Part shown: positions 11,067 to 21,547 of the stretch, piece by piece | How the letters are laid out: every line of letters begins with the position of its first letter | Position numbering within the stretch: position 1 is the stretch's first letter | Source: Paraspadella gotoi | Lineage: Eukaryota; Chaetognatha | Assembly (NCBI GenBank): GCA_051294375.1 | Contig: CM119270.1 | Location: 7,280,564-7,344,563 of the forward strand | Length of the DNA stretch: 64,000 nt | Direction of reading: 5' to 3' | Program-made: the position numbers and the translations under genes | The notes under the pieces: generated by a model | Databases searched by the model: none | Told to the model about the DNA's origin: nothing | Seen by the model: the letters and a program-made list of their open reading frames with translations, nothing else

Positions 11067-13765
11067 NNNNNNNNNNNNNNNNNNNNNNNNNTCTCTCTCT
11101 CTCTCTCTCTCTCTCAAAGGGAACCTCAAATCCGGCGGTGACGACAAAGAAAAACGCGGCATCACCATCGCTCATCCGACGCCGACGCCGACGCCCAAGC
11201 CGCCACCGACCCCGCCTTCGAAGCAGACGCCTAAGACGACGCCGGCCGCGACGCCGAATCTTCCGCCGCGCCCTCCGGGTCGCCCATCCTCAGCGCCTCC
11301 GGCTCGGCCACCGGCTGGCCACACGTCCCCGGCTAGGCCCTCCTCGGCCGGCAGTCCATCTTCTACGAAGACGACGCGCGGAGGCTCAGACCACCTTGGC
11401 CGGGCTGGGTCAGATGGCGCTGTTGGCCGGCGGGCTCGAGGAAAGACTCAACGTCCACGATGCTCAGATCAAAATCCTCGTCAAGTTCCGCAACGCGATG
11501 GTGCAAGGAGACCTTGTGGGGAAGATGATGAAGATGTTGGCGAGCGGAGGGTTGGACGTCGTGGGGGAGATGGCCGCGATGTTGAAGGGAAGAGGTCTGG
11601 AGGCGCTCAGGCGAGAAAGGGGGGGGGAGAGATTATAATGCGAGTGAAACTCGGAGTGCTGTGAACGAACTGAGAGTTGTAACGATAATGACGAAGTACT
11701 CATTTGATTGATTAATTGTGTTTTGAATCAATATTACTTAATATTTTGAGAGTCTAACATTGCTGAATGCATTCAGTTGAATCAAGCATTCAGCATTCAA
11801 CTGAAAAAATATTCAGTGTGACAATCGCTATGAAATTCATTTAATGAGATTCTGTGGCAGCAAGACTTAAAGCTGCCTCACTGCTGTCCGTCCTCAACTT
11901 CGTCTAAATGGCTGAGCAGGCAAAATTATCTCGTTTCAACCGGGTTCAATCCCTGGGTATCCCGGTTATGGCTTAAATATGACCGAGCCGGTCTAAACAT
12001 GCCCGCTCGCTCTCACTATGGCAATGAGATCAACACCTTTTCTCAGACATCTCCTCAGGATTGATTCCCCTGGGGAGAAGTCTGGTGAGGGGATCCTGTG
12101 GCAGAACGACTTAAATCTGCCTCAATGCTGTCCGTCCTCAGCCTCGGCTCAGTGAGCAGGCTAAATCATCCCATTTCAGCCGTGCGTCCCAGATTCAATC
12201 CCTGGATATCCGGTTCTGGCTTAAATGTGACGGAGCTGGTCTAAACAATGTAAACATTTAAACATGTCAGTGATAGGAGGCGGTCACTGAGGGTCCGCAG
12301 CCCCTACGCCAGTTGGTGAGATTCCCGTAACACAGGCAATCCTCCCATTGCCATAATTCTATGATTGGGAAAATTTAACATCTGAAATGATGTCTGTCAA
12401 ATGGTTCTTTTCCAGACATATCGTGCAAGCGGAGCAAGAGGAAGGCGGCGGCGTCGACGCCGTCAAACACGAGATCGAAGATTTGACGGACCACTTGGCG
12501 GCGAATCAGGAGGAGACGCGTCGAGAGGTCGAGGACGTCAGGCGGGAAATGGACGAGATCATCGAGACGTCGACCGCGATCAAGACGGAGATTCTGCGCC
12601 AGCAGACGCTCATCAAGGAGTTGACCGCCAAAGTCAGCGACCTCAGCCACGAGATCCGAATCTTGAAGGAGCAGGTGGTCCACTTGGAGCAGGTCAAGGC
12701 CGACAGGCTCTGGGCCATCATGGAGCTGAACAATAAGATGAATATGGCGCTGCTACCGACGCTGGTTCGGCAGGAGCAATTTCAGTTGAGAGGGAGATGG
12801 GTGGAAGATGCTGGGGGGAAGGGTGTTGAACTAGAAGCTTATGGATGAGTTGGTGAGGATGAAGATTGAAGAGTGGTTTTTTTAAAAGGGAACCAGCTAT
12901 TGAATGTGAAAAGAGAAAAGAAGAGATGAAGGAAATTTGAGAAAAAAATATTAAATTGTGGCAACACGCAGCAACACGCGACCTCATCCGATTATCTCTC
13001 TCTCCCAATCACTGGCCGATCACCGGTCACCACCACTCTCTACCGGCTGTCCTCAGCCGGTCTCTCTGTAAAGTTTATTGTTATGGTTTTTAGACTTTGC
13101 ATTATTTGGAATTGATGTCTGTATTATTCGTTGGTGAATAAATTATTCTCGATCTGAACTTCGTCTCTTTAATACCGCCACAAAATTGTATTTAAAGTAA
13201 TAATCCAACGACCAATAAATTTATATTAGTTTTGTCCTCTACTTATAAAAATATAGTAATGGGTATAATATGAAAAATATATTTAATATACATGTGGATA
13301 AGGCGCTAAGTGGTTTTTCCATCAAAACTTAATGATTTTATGTTGAGGGCTTTTTTTGTTTATTAACATTTTTCATTAACGTCGAACACACTTCCTCCCA
13401 CCTCAAATGTCCTCGCGCGCCCTCTGCCCTCATTTCCCCAGGAGAACCTCCGCGAGGTTGGAGCGAGTTTGGCCGACTTGGCCGACAAACAGACCGCGAC
13501 GGAGACTCTCCTCGAACAGCACGTGACGGAGACCTTCAACGCTTTGAACCTTCGCCTCCCGATTCGCGTCTTCGAAGAATTCAGGACGCGTGACGAGCCG
13601 CTTGGAGAAACTGCAGAGGATGCTGTACGAGATCCTCGGCATCACCAACGGAGAAGAGGACGGAGCGTTTTAAAGTTGTTCAGGTGATTGCTATTGGATT
13701 ATGTATTTTGTGTTTGAAGGTCGTTCCTAAACCATTTAGTTATTCAATTATTATTATTATTATTA

Positions 13766-13842
<77 letters not shown>

Positions 13843-14205
13843 TGTTCGTTTCGAGGAACTTATTTAGTTTCAATACTTTATTTCTTTTAAATCCACTTTA
13901 AATTTTCCTTCAACATCCTTTCTTTTTCTTTCTTGCTTCTATCTTTAATTCCTTTCTCTCGTGGTCTTTTTCACTTACCCTTCCTTTAACCTACCTTTCC
14001 TCTCCTCTGTTTATTTCTAATTTCCCTAAGGACCCTAACACTTCCCTCCTTCCTCCAGATATCACTGCGGATCGTGCGACCGTCCCGTCCGCATGGTGAA
14101 ACAAGCCAAATGTCCCACGCTTCCTGCGATGGCCGGACTCAACTCCTCCAAGTCTGCTCGTCCGTACGCGGTGTTCGGACAGTCTCAAATTCGCCGGAAT
14201 ATCAG
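9310..14205 (+). CDS. QRICH2: QRICH2-like protein (DUF4795), assembly copy 1
   Basis: Exons: 9310-9432, 9743-9923, 10254-10458, 10591-10766, 11120-11610, 12416-12785, 13442-13683, 14059-14205. It starts MNKTEVPLSFVVDMALGSPE, which fits the 'LG(T/S)PE..NFN.LH' opening of the DUF4795 family. Acidic and Pro-rich linkers (exons 4-5) follow, then a long coiled coil (REVEDVRREMDEIIETST through LEQVKADR). The last visible exon has a Cys pair (YHCGSCDRPVRM) and RPYAVFGQSQIRR, the family's C-terminal signature. Vertebrate QRICH2 is needed for sperm flagellum assembly. This copy has 1-base deletions in exons 5 and 7 and at the exon 6 donor, all intact in copy 2. No terminal exon or stop is visible. The third exon's acceptor is uncertain (10209 is an alternative). 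Confidence 0.6.
9960..10030. repeat. (GATT)n tract
   Basis: Tandem GATT/GATTGATT units in intron 2 of the QRICH2-like gene. A related TCAA/ATCA tract lies at 9496-9550 in intron 1. Confidence 0.8.
10771..11115. repeat. (GA)n and (TC)n microsatellites flanking a sequence gap
   Basis: (GA)n at 10771-10820, then (TC)n at 11035-11066 and 11092-11115 around a run of 25 N (11067-11091). The gap lies in an intron of the QRICH2-like gene, just before the duplicated block. The assembler probably broke on the microsatellite. Confidence 0.9.
11843..12348 (+). mobile_element. tRNA-derived SINE with inverted ends, two units in tandem
   Basis: Unit one starts AATGAGATTCTGTGGCAGCA; unit two follows from about 12098. 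Each has an A-box-like TGGCTGAGCAGG (or GTGAGCAGG) and a B-box-like GGTTCAATCCC (or GATTCAATCCC) at tRNA spacing. The full-length end, TTGCCATAATTCT (ATTGCCATAGAATCTCATTT in the 57.5-kb copy), is the reverse complement of the start. No coding potential. It lies in an intron of the QRICH2-like gene. Confidence 0.65.
13746..13842. repeat. (ATT)n microsatellite
   Basis: Long ATT tract just after exon 7 of the QRICH2-like gene. The same tract in copy 2 (24715-24823) differs in length. Confidence 0.9.
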
Positions 14206-14760
14206 GTTTTTGACGGTTGATTTTTGTGTGTGTGTGTGTGTGTGTGTAATTTAAGTAAACTCGCTAAAGGAGGGCTGGAAGACTAAGCTAATGATAATTT
14301 TTTTTAAATGAGCAATAATTCACCGACTTGTAATTTAAAAAAAACGCTCAAAAGAGTACATTTTCTGTTTAAAAAAATATATAAATCAACTTTTTATACA
14401 ATATTTTATGCAAAAACATAATCAGAGCATAAAATGAATTATCAAAAAATAATAAGAGATCGAAACGACGAAATTAATGGAATTTTCTGAAATTTGATAT
14501 AACTTAGTAAATTTATCAATTTAATGATTCAAAACTCAAAGTTCTTTATTTCGTCTCCTAATTCTATTCGTCATCATTATTTCAATAATTGGTCAATTCT
14601 TTCCTCTTAATTCTTGGCGTGATGCCGAGAAACTTCAAGAAAAAAATTTTAATTTATTATACAAAAATATAACTTATAAAATGTTGTAAGCAGTAAGCTT
14701 CCTAAAACATTTTTATAGGTCCTTATTTTCATATTTTAAGAGTTAAATTTTAAATAATTT

Positions 14761-15179
14761 TGTATTGGCGTTCGCGGTGCGCAACGCGGGCGTCGCCGTA
14801 GGGGCAGGACGGCTCAACGTTCGACGGCAGAGATTTCGACATCCGAGTCCCAAGTTTCCTGATTCGCGACGGAACGTCGCGACGACGACGACAACGATTA
14901 ATATGAAGAAGAAAGCAAATATCTGGGTTATTTTTAACGTTTGAAATTTAGGAAAAGTGAGAGGCAGTTGCCTCGTTAAGCCGCGACGTCGAACGTTTTC
15001 ACGTGATTTTAAGGTGTTGCTTTTAAGGTGTTGTTTTTAAAGTGTTTTTAACGTTTTTAAACTTTGAACTGTTTTTATACATGTCGCCAATTATTTCAAT
15101 ATCAATAAAACATTTTTAAAACATCGTTGAATTCTCGGTCGTCTCATAAAGTCAGAAAAAATTAGAGGCAGCTCAAACA
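14761..15179 (+). repeat. Left LTR
   Basis: Starts TGTATTGGCG and ends GCAGCTCAAACA. The 3' two-thirds (from ATTAATATGAAGAAG, about 14899) match the right LTR closely. The 5' GC-rich part matches poorly. Directly downstream is a 24-bp unit starting GTGAAAACG, repeated 2.5 times; no tRNA primer site was recognised. Confidence 0.6.
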
Positions 15180-15792
15180 GTGAAAACGAAGCGTCATTGT
15201 CCAGTGAAAACGAAGCGTCATTGTCCAGTGAAAACATGGCGTTTAAATGAATAAAAACGAAAAGACCGACCGGCGGAATCAAAACGAACTTCCGCCGATT
15301 AAAATGATTCGTCCTCGCGTCTCGCCGATGTGAAAGGACTGTCGTGAGAGACTGAAACAAAAAACGTCGCTTCGAAAATTCGTGCGCTACGGCCCTTGAT
15401 TGATGCCGGAGATCTCAAGAACCCCTCGGCCTACGACTTCGACGCCAAAGCAAACAAACATTCGAAAATCAGCGGCAACGACCGCAAAGGCGCCGGTCTA
15501 TCTCACGCTTTCTCTCGGCGACCCCTTAGTGCGCGACGGCGACTTTAAAGATACTGGATGATGCAGAGGATCGTCGAGCGTGCCTCCGATCCTCAGAAGA
15601 TTTGACGGCTGATTCACTTCGCCGTGGATGTGACATCAACTTTGAAAAGATAAGTCTTATTTGAAATAGAATTGAGAGAATTTCCTATGAGTATGACTGG
15701 TGGATGGTTTTCCATCTTCTCTTCTGATCCTTGGACTCCTGATGCAGTAAGGCCTAAGGTGAAGGTTACCAATCACTGACAAGGAGTTTGAG

Positions 15793-17168
15793 GTGCCGCT
15801 GCAGATGGAGGAAGAGGCTTTGAATGAGAGGGATGGTGGATCAGCCCGGTCTGGCTCTGGAGTAGTTTACCTGGCTCTGACGGGAGCATCAAGGTCAGTA
15901 CGTTCCTTGAAGAGAGCATTATACGTGGCTGAAAATAGAGCCAGATTGGATAGAGAATTGCATATGTTTAATTAAGAAAGAGAGGGAGGAACAGGTGGCT
16001 GCAATTAGGCAAAGGGCCGAGATTGAGGCTCATGAAATAGAAAAAAGAGGTGAACTTATTGATAGACGCACAGAATTGGAGAATGAAAAGGAAATAGCTG
16101 AACTGAAAGCTCAATTGATTGAACTTGAACCAGATAAAGTTAATGAATTTCCTCTCCTTGTAGAACCTCAAACTGTAGATGTCTTGGTCGCAGACTTGGC
16201 AGTCAAAGAACTCGTCTGTGGCCAACAAGAGGGCGAGATGCCGGGTCTATTCAGCAACATCCTGTGGACCCGTCTGCTTCAGTGGAGATTGTGGATGCTG
16301 TCGCTGGCAACCTTTCTGCTGAAGTGGGGATACAAACCGAAATGGACATGGATTCTGGAAACACTAACAGTCAGGTGTAGCTTATTGAATCCTTTGGCTG
16401 GGGTTGGGCTCCTCAAAGGCACCTATTGAATCCCTTTTCCCTTGGTTTCAGTGAATGCGGCAGCTGTGGCTTGTGGAGCAGTTCAGCCTGCGGTTCCCAA
16501 CAGTTCATGACCTATCAAGACTACGCCTTGCTGCATATGGTTGGCGGCAGCACTCTCCAAAGGAAGCCGTCCTACTTCAGGCTTAAACAAATGGCCAGGT
16601 TATTCCAGCAGGATGTGAGCCATTTCTGAGAGAGTTTTCTTTACATGTTGAGAGTGTTCCTGGTATGTCAGGTCATGATAAAATTTTTGAATTGTTGGAA
16701 TGGACCAAGGGTGCTGCCAATGCTGGCCATCCAGGAATTTAAGATGTACACTGATGGTGATCAGGCTCTGGAGCTTGCGAAGGCAAGATTAAGAGAACAT
16801 TGGGGATACCAAAAGTGCACTGCACTAGATAAATTGGAAGAAGCTGCTGAAGAAGTGGTGAGCTTAATAGCTTCAGGACCATGATGGTCTACGCGAATTT
16901 TGTTGGGATCTTCAAAGGATGGCAAAGATTGCTGAAATCAATGGTGATTTACAAGGAGTTTGACTCCATAGATATCCTGAGAGGCTCATTTGAAAGGCGT
17001 GTACCCTTCATAGAGAGGCTGGAAAAGGATATCATCAATAAGTTGTCTGTACGCAAAATAGACCTGCTGGTTTTGCTGTTTTTGTTTCTTTTCTTAAGGA
17101 CATCGTCATGCAGATGGAATCCCCTTTGCAGCAATCACCAGCAGCAAATCAATGACGGGACGACTTAA
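15793..17168 (+). pseudogene. Broken gag-like reading frame of the LTR element
   Basis: Frames 15793-15975, 15995-16429, 16645-16884 and 16881-17168 are consecutive pieces of one protein, separated by frameshifts and stops. The order matches BEL/Pao gag: an acidic/basic helix, a segment containing HVESVPGMSGHDKIFELLEW, then a piece with ALELAKARLREHW, and a C-terminal helical part. The gene cannot be expressed intact as written. Confidence 0.5.
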
Positions 17169-17169
17169 T

Positions 17170-19901
17170 CTGCTAAGTTTGACGCCATCCAGGCAACTGT
17201 GGATAACGAGGATCAGCAATCCTGCAGCATCTGAAGGATCCCAGGAGCTGTTTGGCGGAGAGCTTGAGCAGCAGGAGCAGTCAGGAAATGGAGCAGGAGT
17301 CTAGAGTATGTCATCGTCTCTCCTGACTGCTAAATCAATGCTGCAGAAGAATAGATCGCGCTGTCAAGCATGTAGTCATGTAATCATGCTATATTTAATT
17401 GCCCTTTGTTTATAATCTAAATCTTGTGCCTGACCGAGTCCTTCAGTTGCAGATCAACAGAAGCTGTTTCAGGTGTTTTGTGGCGTGGACATATGCAACG
17501 AGACTGTTGGCAAGAAATGTATGTAGAATAGGCCGGAACAGGTTGAAAACTAGAAGTTCTCTGCAAATAAATAAATGATAAAGTGAGCTGTTAGAGAATA
17601 TGAAAATAAAAATAATTTTAAAAAATTATCTTTATTAATAAGCGCAGTGAGAGCATTTTAAAGATTATTTTAATTACTATATAAAGTTAAAAATTTTTTT
17701 TGAAATTTTTTATTAATTTTTAATTGATTCTGATAGAGCTTTTAAAAGTTAGATAAAGGTTATTAATACAATATTTTTAAAATTTTTTTTGTTTTATTGA
17801 TTAAAAATTTTAAAAAACTATAAAATTCATCCAATGATGATGATGAGAAGATTTTTAAACGTTTTTTCTGTTTTTAAACGCAATTTCTGTCAAAATTTTG
17901 AAAATTGTAAGTACTAAACTTTCATTTACTTTTCAAGCTCTATAGGAATCCGTTCTTAGAAAAACTAATTTTTAAAAAAAAAAATTTTTGTCATTTGTTA
18001 TATATTAATAAATATTTAAAAGGCTTCAGTGCAACAACCCAATGAACTAAATTCAAAAGTTGCCATTGAAAATCGGATTGGAGTAATAAAGGAAAAAAAA
18101 GGAATTTTTTTGGAAGAATAATAAAGTTATAAAAGTGTTCAATTTGGCCCGCCTTAAATGTTAGAACCTGTAATTCAGACCAACACCACACTTTTACTTC
18201 CATCATGATGGTGCCTTATGGGTGGACTGCGGCCGGGAGTACAACCCAGTCCTGACCAGTTTTGTCTGCCTTAGTCCACGCCTGGATAAGGAGAAGCCAA
18301 CTTGTTGGCCAAACCCGGGTTCCAGGCGGGACTTTGGTGACCCACCTCTGGAAGAGATGGCGAAATGGTTCAAAGAAAAGATTGACAACGGTCTTGGCAT
18401 TAGATTCAGTTCTTGGGGTTGTCATGGGTGTTGCATCGATGCCTTGCCTTCCCCCTGGGCTGGTATCTGCTAATGGAGGGGATTTGCCGAGGCAGCATGG
18501 CCTGAAAGTATTCCCCTGAAAATGAAATGAGTCAGAAGGAGAGCTGCAAAGCTCTAATGGAAAGATTCAGTGCCAGACGACAACAGAAAAGGCTGACCAA
18601 CGAAATGACATAAGAAATGATGACTGACAAACATTACAGTCAGAAAAAGGCACTTGTAAGAATTGTTTGAAAGACTTAGACTCTGAAAGATAGAAACGAA
18701 CGCACAAGGTAGAATTTTTGTGTCGGAAGGAGAACCTCCGCTTGTCAACAGGAAGGGGAGAGCCTAAATCCACAAGGGTTGCTGGACGGCACGGAGTTTT
18801 TTTCTTCGCCTTCCCCCCTTCAAAAAATTAATTCAATGGAAGCGCCAACGGCGGGCGCCATAAAGTTTTAAGGATTTGTATTTTTATTTTGATTTAGATA
18901 AAACTTTTGTAGTTTATTTGATATTGTACGTTTTTGTTCTTTCTTGAGTTTGATTTTACAGAGGATACCCGGATTCGATTATTTAATTCGAATTTTAATT
19001 TAGAAACTGAATTTAATTTTTACCTTGATCTGAAAAGATTCTTTTTTAATGAACAGATGACGGCGAGCGAATCCAGAAACCATCGCCGCGAAATTTTTAC
19101 TTTGATTAGGCATTCGAATCCCGACTTGAATGGCGATGGAAAAATTTCCTATATTTTCTTAACGGAGGGGGAATTTTGTTTTAAAGGCGAATTTGTATTT
19201 AGAATTGCATGCCCTTTTTAATTTTCAATTAATCATTTTTAAGTTCAATTTCCCACGTTTAAATTTGCCCATTTTTAACCCATAGGTTGAAGGCCTAAGC
19301 TTTTTCTGTATCTTTTATCTTTTCTATTTTTTTTAGGAAAATCCAGACTAATTGAGCCAGTTTTTTGTTTATTTTTTATTTTTTTGCATGCAGATTATAG
19401 CGTGGAAGACAAGAAGATATTCGACAAGCTGTGAAATGAATCCTTTTATTTAAATATGTAATGTATTATTCAGGTGACAAGGTGACATTTTTATGAAACT
19501 TAAGATTTTATTGAACTGAATGTTATTTGATTTTTAAATTGAATCGTTATGAAAATTAATTAAATTTAATTGTGTTAGTTGCTACTACCCCGCAACTTAG
19601 TTGGTGGCAAACGTGACTTTTCATTGACTGATTAATCTGTTTTTTTCCCGAAGTCCAGGTTTAAAATAGAAGTTGTTAAGAATAAGCTATAAGATTTAAG
19701 ATTTGAAGATTGAATTGTTAATCCTTTTCTCCAAATTAGGTCATGAAACTGTATTTTGAAATTGAATTAATCAATTTTTAGTTCAGGCTTGAGATAGTTT
19801 GAGAATTCGATTAATTCTCTTTCTAAGGCCGGTCTCTGACGTAGGTCATGGACCGAGGAGCTTCCCTACGGCGCCCTGATCGAAAGGCTCGAATGGAGGG
19901 G
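17170..19901. other. Internal part of the LTR element without readable frames
   Basis: Short scattered ORFs only (for example 18222-18519 in two frames, 18934-19221). None resembles protease, reverse transcriptase, RNase H or integrase. The 17600-18010 part is very AT-rich. It may be foreign filler inside a non-autonomous element. Confidence 0.5.
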
Positions 19902-20284
19902 TGTATTGGTCGCGGTCAAGCGTCGCAGAAAGTGGGGTGGCGCACGGACGCGGTGCACCGGTCCGTCCGTTCCGAGGAGTCGCAGGACGGTCCATTAATA
20001 TGAAGAAGATAAGCAAATATCTGGGTTATTTTTAACGTTTTAGAATTTAGGAAAAGTGAGAGGCAGTTGCCTCGTAAGCCGCGACGTTCGAACGTTTCAC
20101 GTTGATTTTAAGGTGTTGCTTTTAAGGTGTTGTTTTTTTAAAGTGTTTTTAACCGTTTTTTAAACTTTGAACTGTTTTTTATACATCGTCGGCCAAATTA
20201 TTCAATATCAGTAAACATTTTTTAAAACATCGTTGAATTCTCGGTCGTCTCAATAAAGTCAGAAAAATTAGAGGCAGCTCAACA
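19902..20284 (+). repeat. Right LTR
   Basis: Starts TGTATTGGTCGCGG and ends GCAGCTCAACA. From about 19998 it matches the left LTR with small indels. The first 95 bases differ markedly. Confidence 0.55.
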
Positions 20285-21085
20285 AAATTTAAAATATATT
20301 TTGCCAATACTTTCCGACATACCAAAATAAAAATCGTCATCACCAGCAGTTTTTCATAGTTTTTTACACTAAAAGACAGTTGCTTAAAAGTCATTTTTAG
20401 GATCTTGAATCCACCACTTCCTTAATAGTGAAACATATAGGAAAATAAGTATAAGAGTGAGAGTAGAGAGAGAGAGAGGGAGAGAGAGGAAACGAAGATT
20501 AGAAATGCGATGATTAATTAATCTCTCAGCGACCTTTGCGTCCGACAACCGCGGTTTTTTGGGGCAGAATGAAGGATCGAATTATTTCTTGTATTTTCAA
20601 AAGAAAGTTTCCTATTTAATCCTCTGGTCATGGCCGTCAATTATTATTGGTGATACTTTTTTCGTCATAGTGCTTGTGTGTTTTGGCAATTTACTTATGT
20701 AGTGGGCCGGTTGCCAAGTTCACGACACGAATATAAGCATGAAAACTTTTAGTTGTGACCCGGTGGCTAATTGAGTAAAGCCATCAGCTCATGACCTCTA
20801 GGTCTGGTTCAATCCCAACCCGGTAACCCACCCTGCGGGAAGCGTGAGGATGGCCGTAAACCGCCTTGGGGTGCGTGGCAAACCCTCAACCCTGGTTCCA
20901 GCCCAGGACCCGTTCCATGAGGTGCCTTTTACTTAGCGGCCTAATCCACGCTTATAAATATGTGAATAACTCTCATCGACTTTGGCGTGTTTTATAGAGT
21001 GATAGAATAGAATTTGCTTCCCACCAAGTTCTTTGGCTTAAGTGAAAAATCACACCAACTTTCCAGATTTTATTGGTTAATTATA
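20285..21085. repeat. Flank of the duplicated block, copy 1
   Basis: Matches 25740-26510, with many small indels in both copies. Contains (GA)n at 20458-20490 and a tRNA-like SINE at 20755-20960. The similarity stops at 21085-21095, where the sequence enters a different SINE and then copy 2. Confidence 0.75.
20755..20960 (+). mobile_element. tRNA-derived SINE, second family
   Basis: Begins GTGACCCGGTGGCTAATTGA with an A-box-like GTGGCTAATTGAGTAAAG. A B-box-like GGTTCAATCCC follows after tRNA-like spacing, and the unrelated tail contains AAACCCTCAACCCTGG. The same insertion is present in the duplicate at 26190-26385. Confidence 0.6.
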
Positions 21086-21094
21086 TAGTCGTGT

Positions 21095-21320
21095 TGAAGA
21101 GGCTGGTTTTACAGGCGCCACACCCGCAGCGGTGTCACCTCGTGGCGACGCGAGACAGCATGTTCATGAGTCCAGAGCTTTGGATCTGGCAGTAGGCCCT
21201 GCCTACAGGCGGGTTACCCAGTCCATCCCACTTTCTACATGACAAACCTCCAGGGCTCGAACCAGGGACGCACATTGGGATGGTGCATTAGTCCACTGAG
21301 CCACCGAGGCGCTGCGAAAG
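21095..21320 (-). mobile_element. tRNA-derived SINE, third family, minus strand
   Basis: On the minus strand the head reads GCGCCTCGGTGGCTCAGTGG, then GACTAATGC and, 30 bases later, CCTGGTTCGAGCCC, which are good A- and B-box matches. It lies exactly at the joint between the copy 1 flank and copy 2 of the duplicated block. Confidence 0.6.
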
Positions 21321-21547
21321 CAACAGCTTTAATTTATCTGTGGTATAGACCACCAGACAGCCGCCCCCAGGACTCTCGCATATGAGAGTACGAAGCAGGG
21401 GATGAAGCGCATGTCTCTCCGCTGAACCTCTCTCATTCTGGTGGCCTTGCTTTGAGTGCAGCTGTGTAGCTCAACCACATCAAGGGCAGAGGAGTATATC
21501 ATGCCCGGGTTGCGTGTTCGGCGATCACGTCGGGCTCACCATTGAAG

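Larger units (their letters stand above)
11120..14760 (+). repeat. Large near-identical duplication, copy 1
   Basis: The sequence from exon 5 of the QRICH2-like gene to 14760 recurs at 21548-25739, introns and microsatellites included. Differences are mostly 1-base indels, plus extra SINE sequence in copy 2 intron 5. Copy 1 ends exactly where the LTR retrotransposon begins. Two assembled haplotypes or a very young tandem duplication would both explain it. Confidence 0.85.
14761..20284 (+). mobile_element. LTR retrotransposon, degenerate, BEL/Pao-like gag
   Basis: A 5.5-kb insertion flanked by related terminal regions (14761-15179 and 19902-20284). Both begin TGTATTGG and end CTCAA(A)CA, the TG...CA ends of an LTR. 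An AATTT-type duplication flanks it. Copy 2 of the host sequence shows the uninterrupted site at 25739/25740. Internal frames 15793-17168 look like a broken gag: a charged helical region (RAEIEAHEIEKRGELIDRR), then a DUF1759-like part (GDQALELAKARLREHWG). They are spread over three frames with stops. No reverse transcriptase or integrase is seen, so the element is either non-autonomous or heavily eroded. Assignment to BEL/Pao is by gag resemblance only. Confidence 0.65.
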
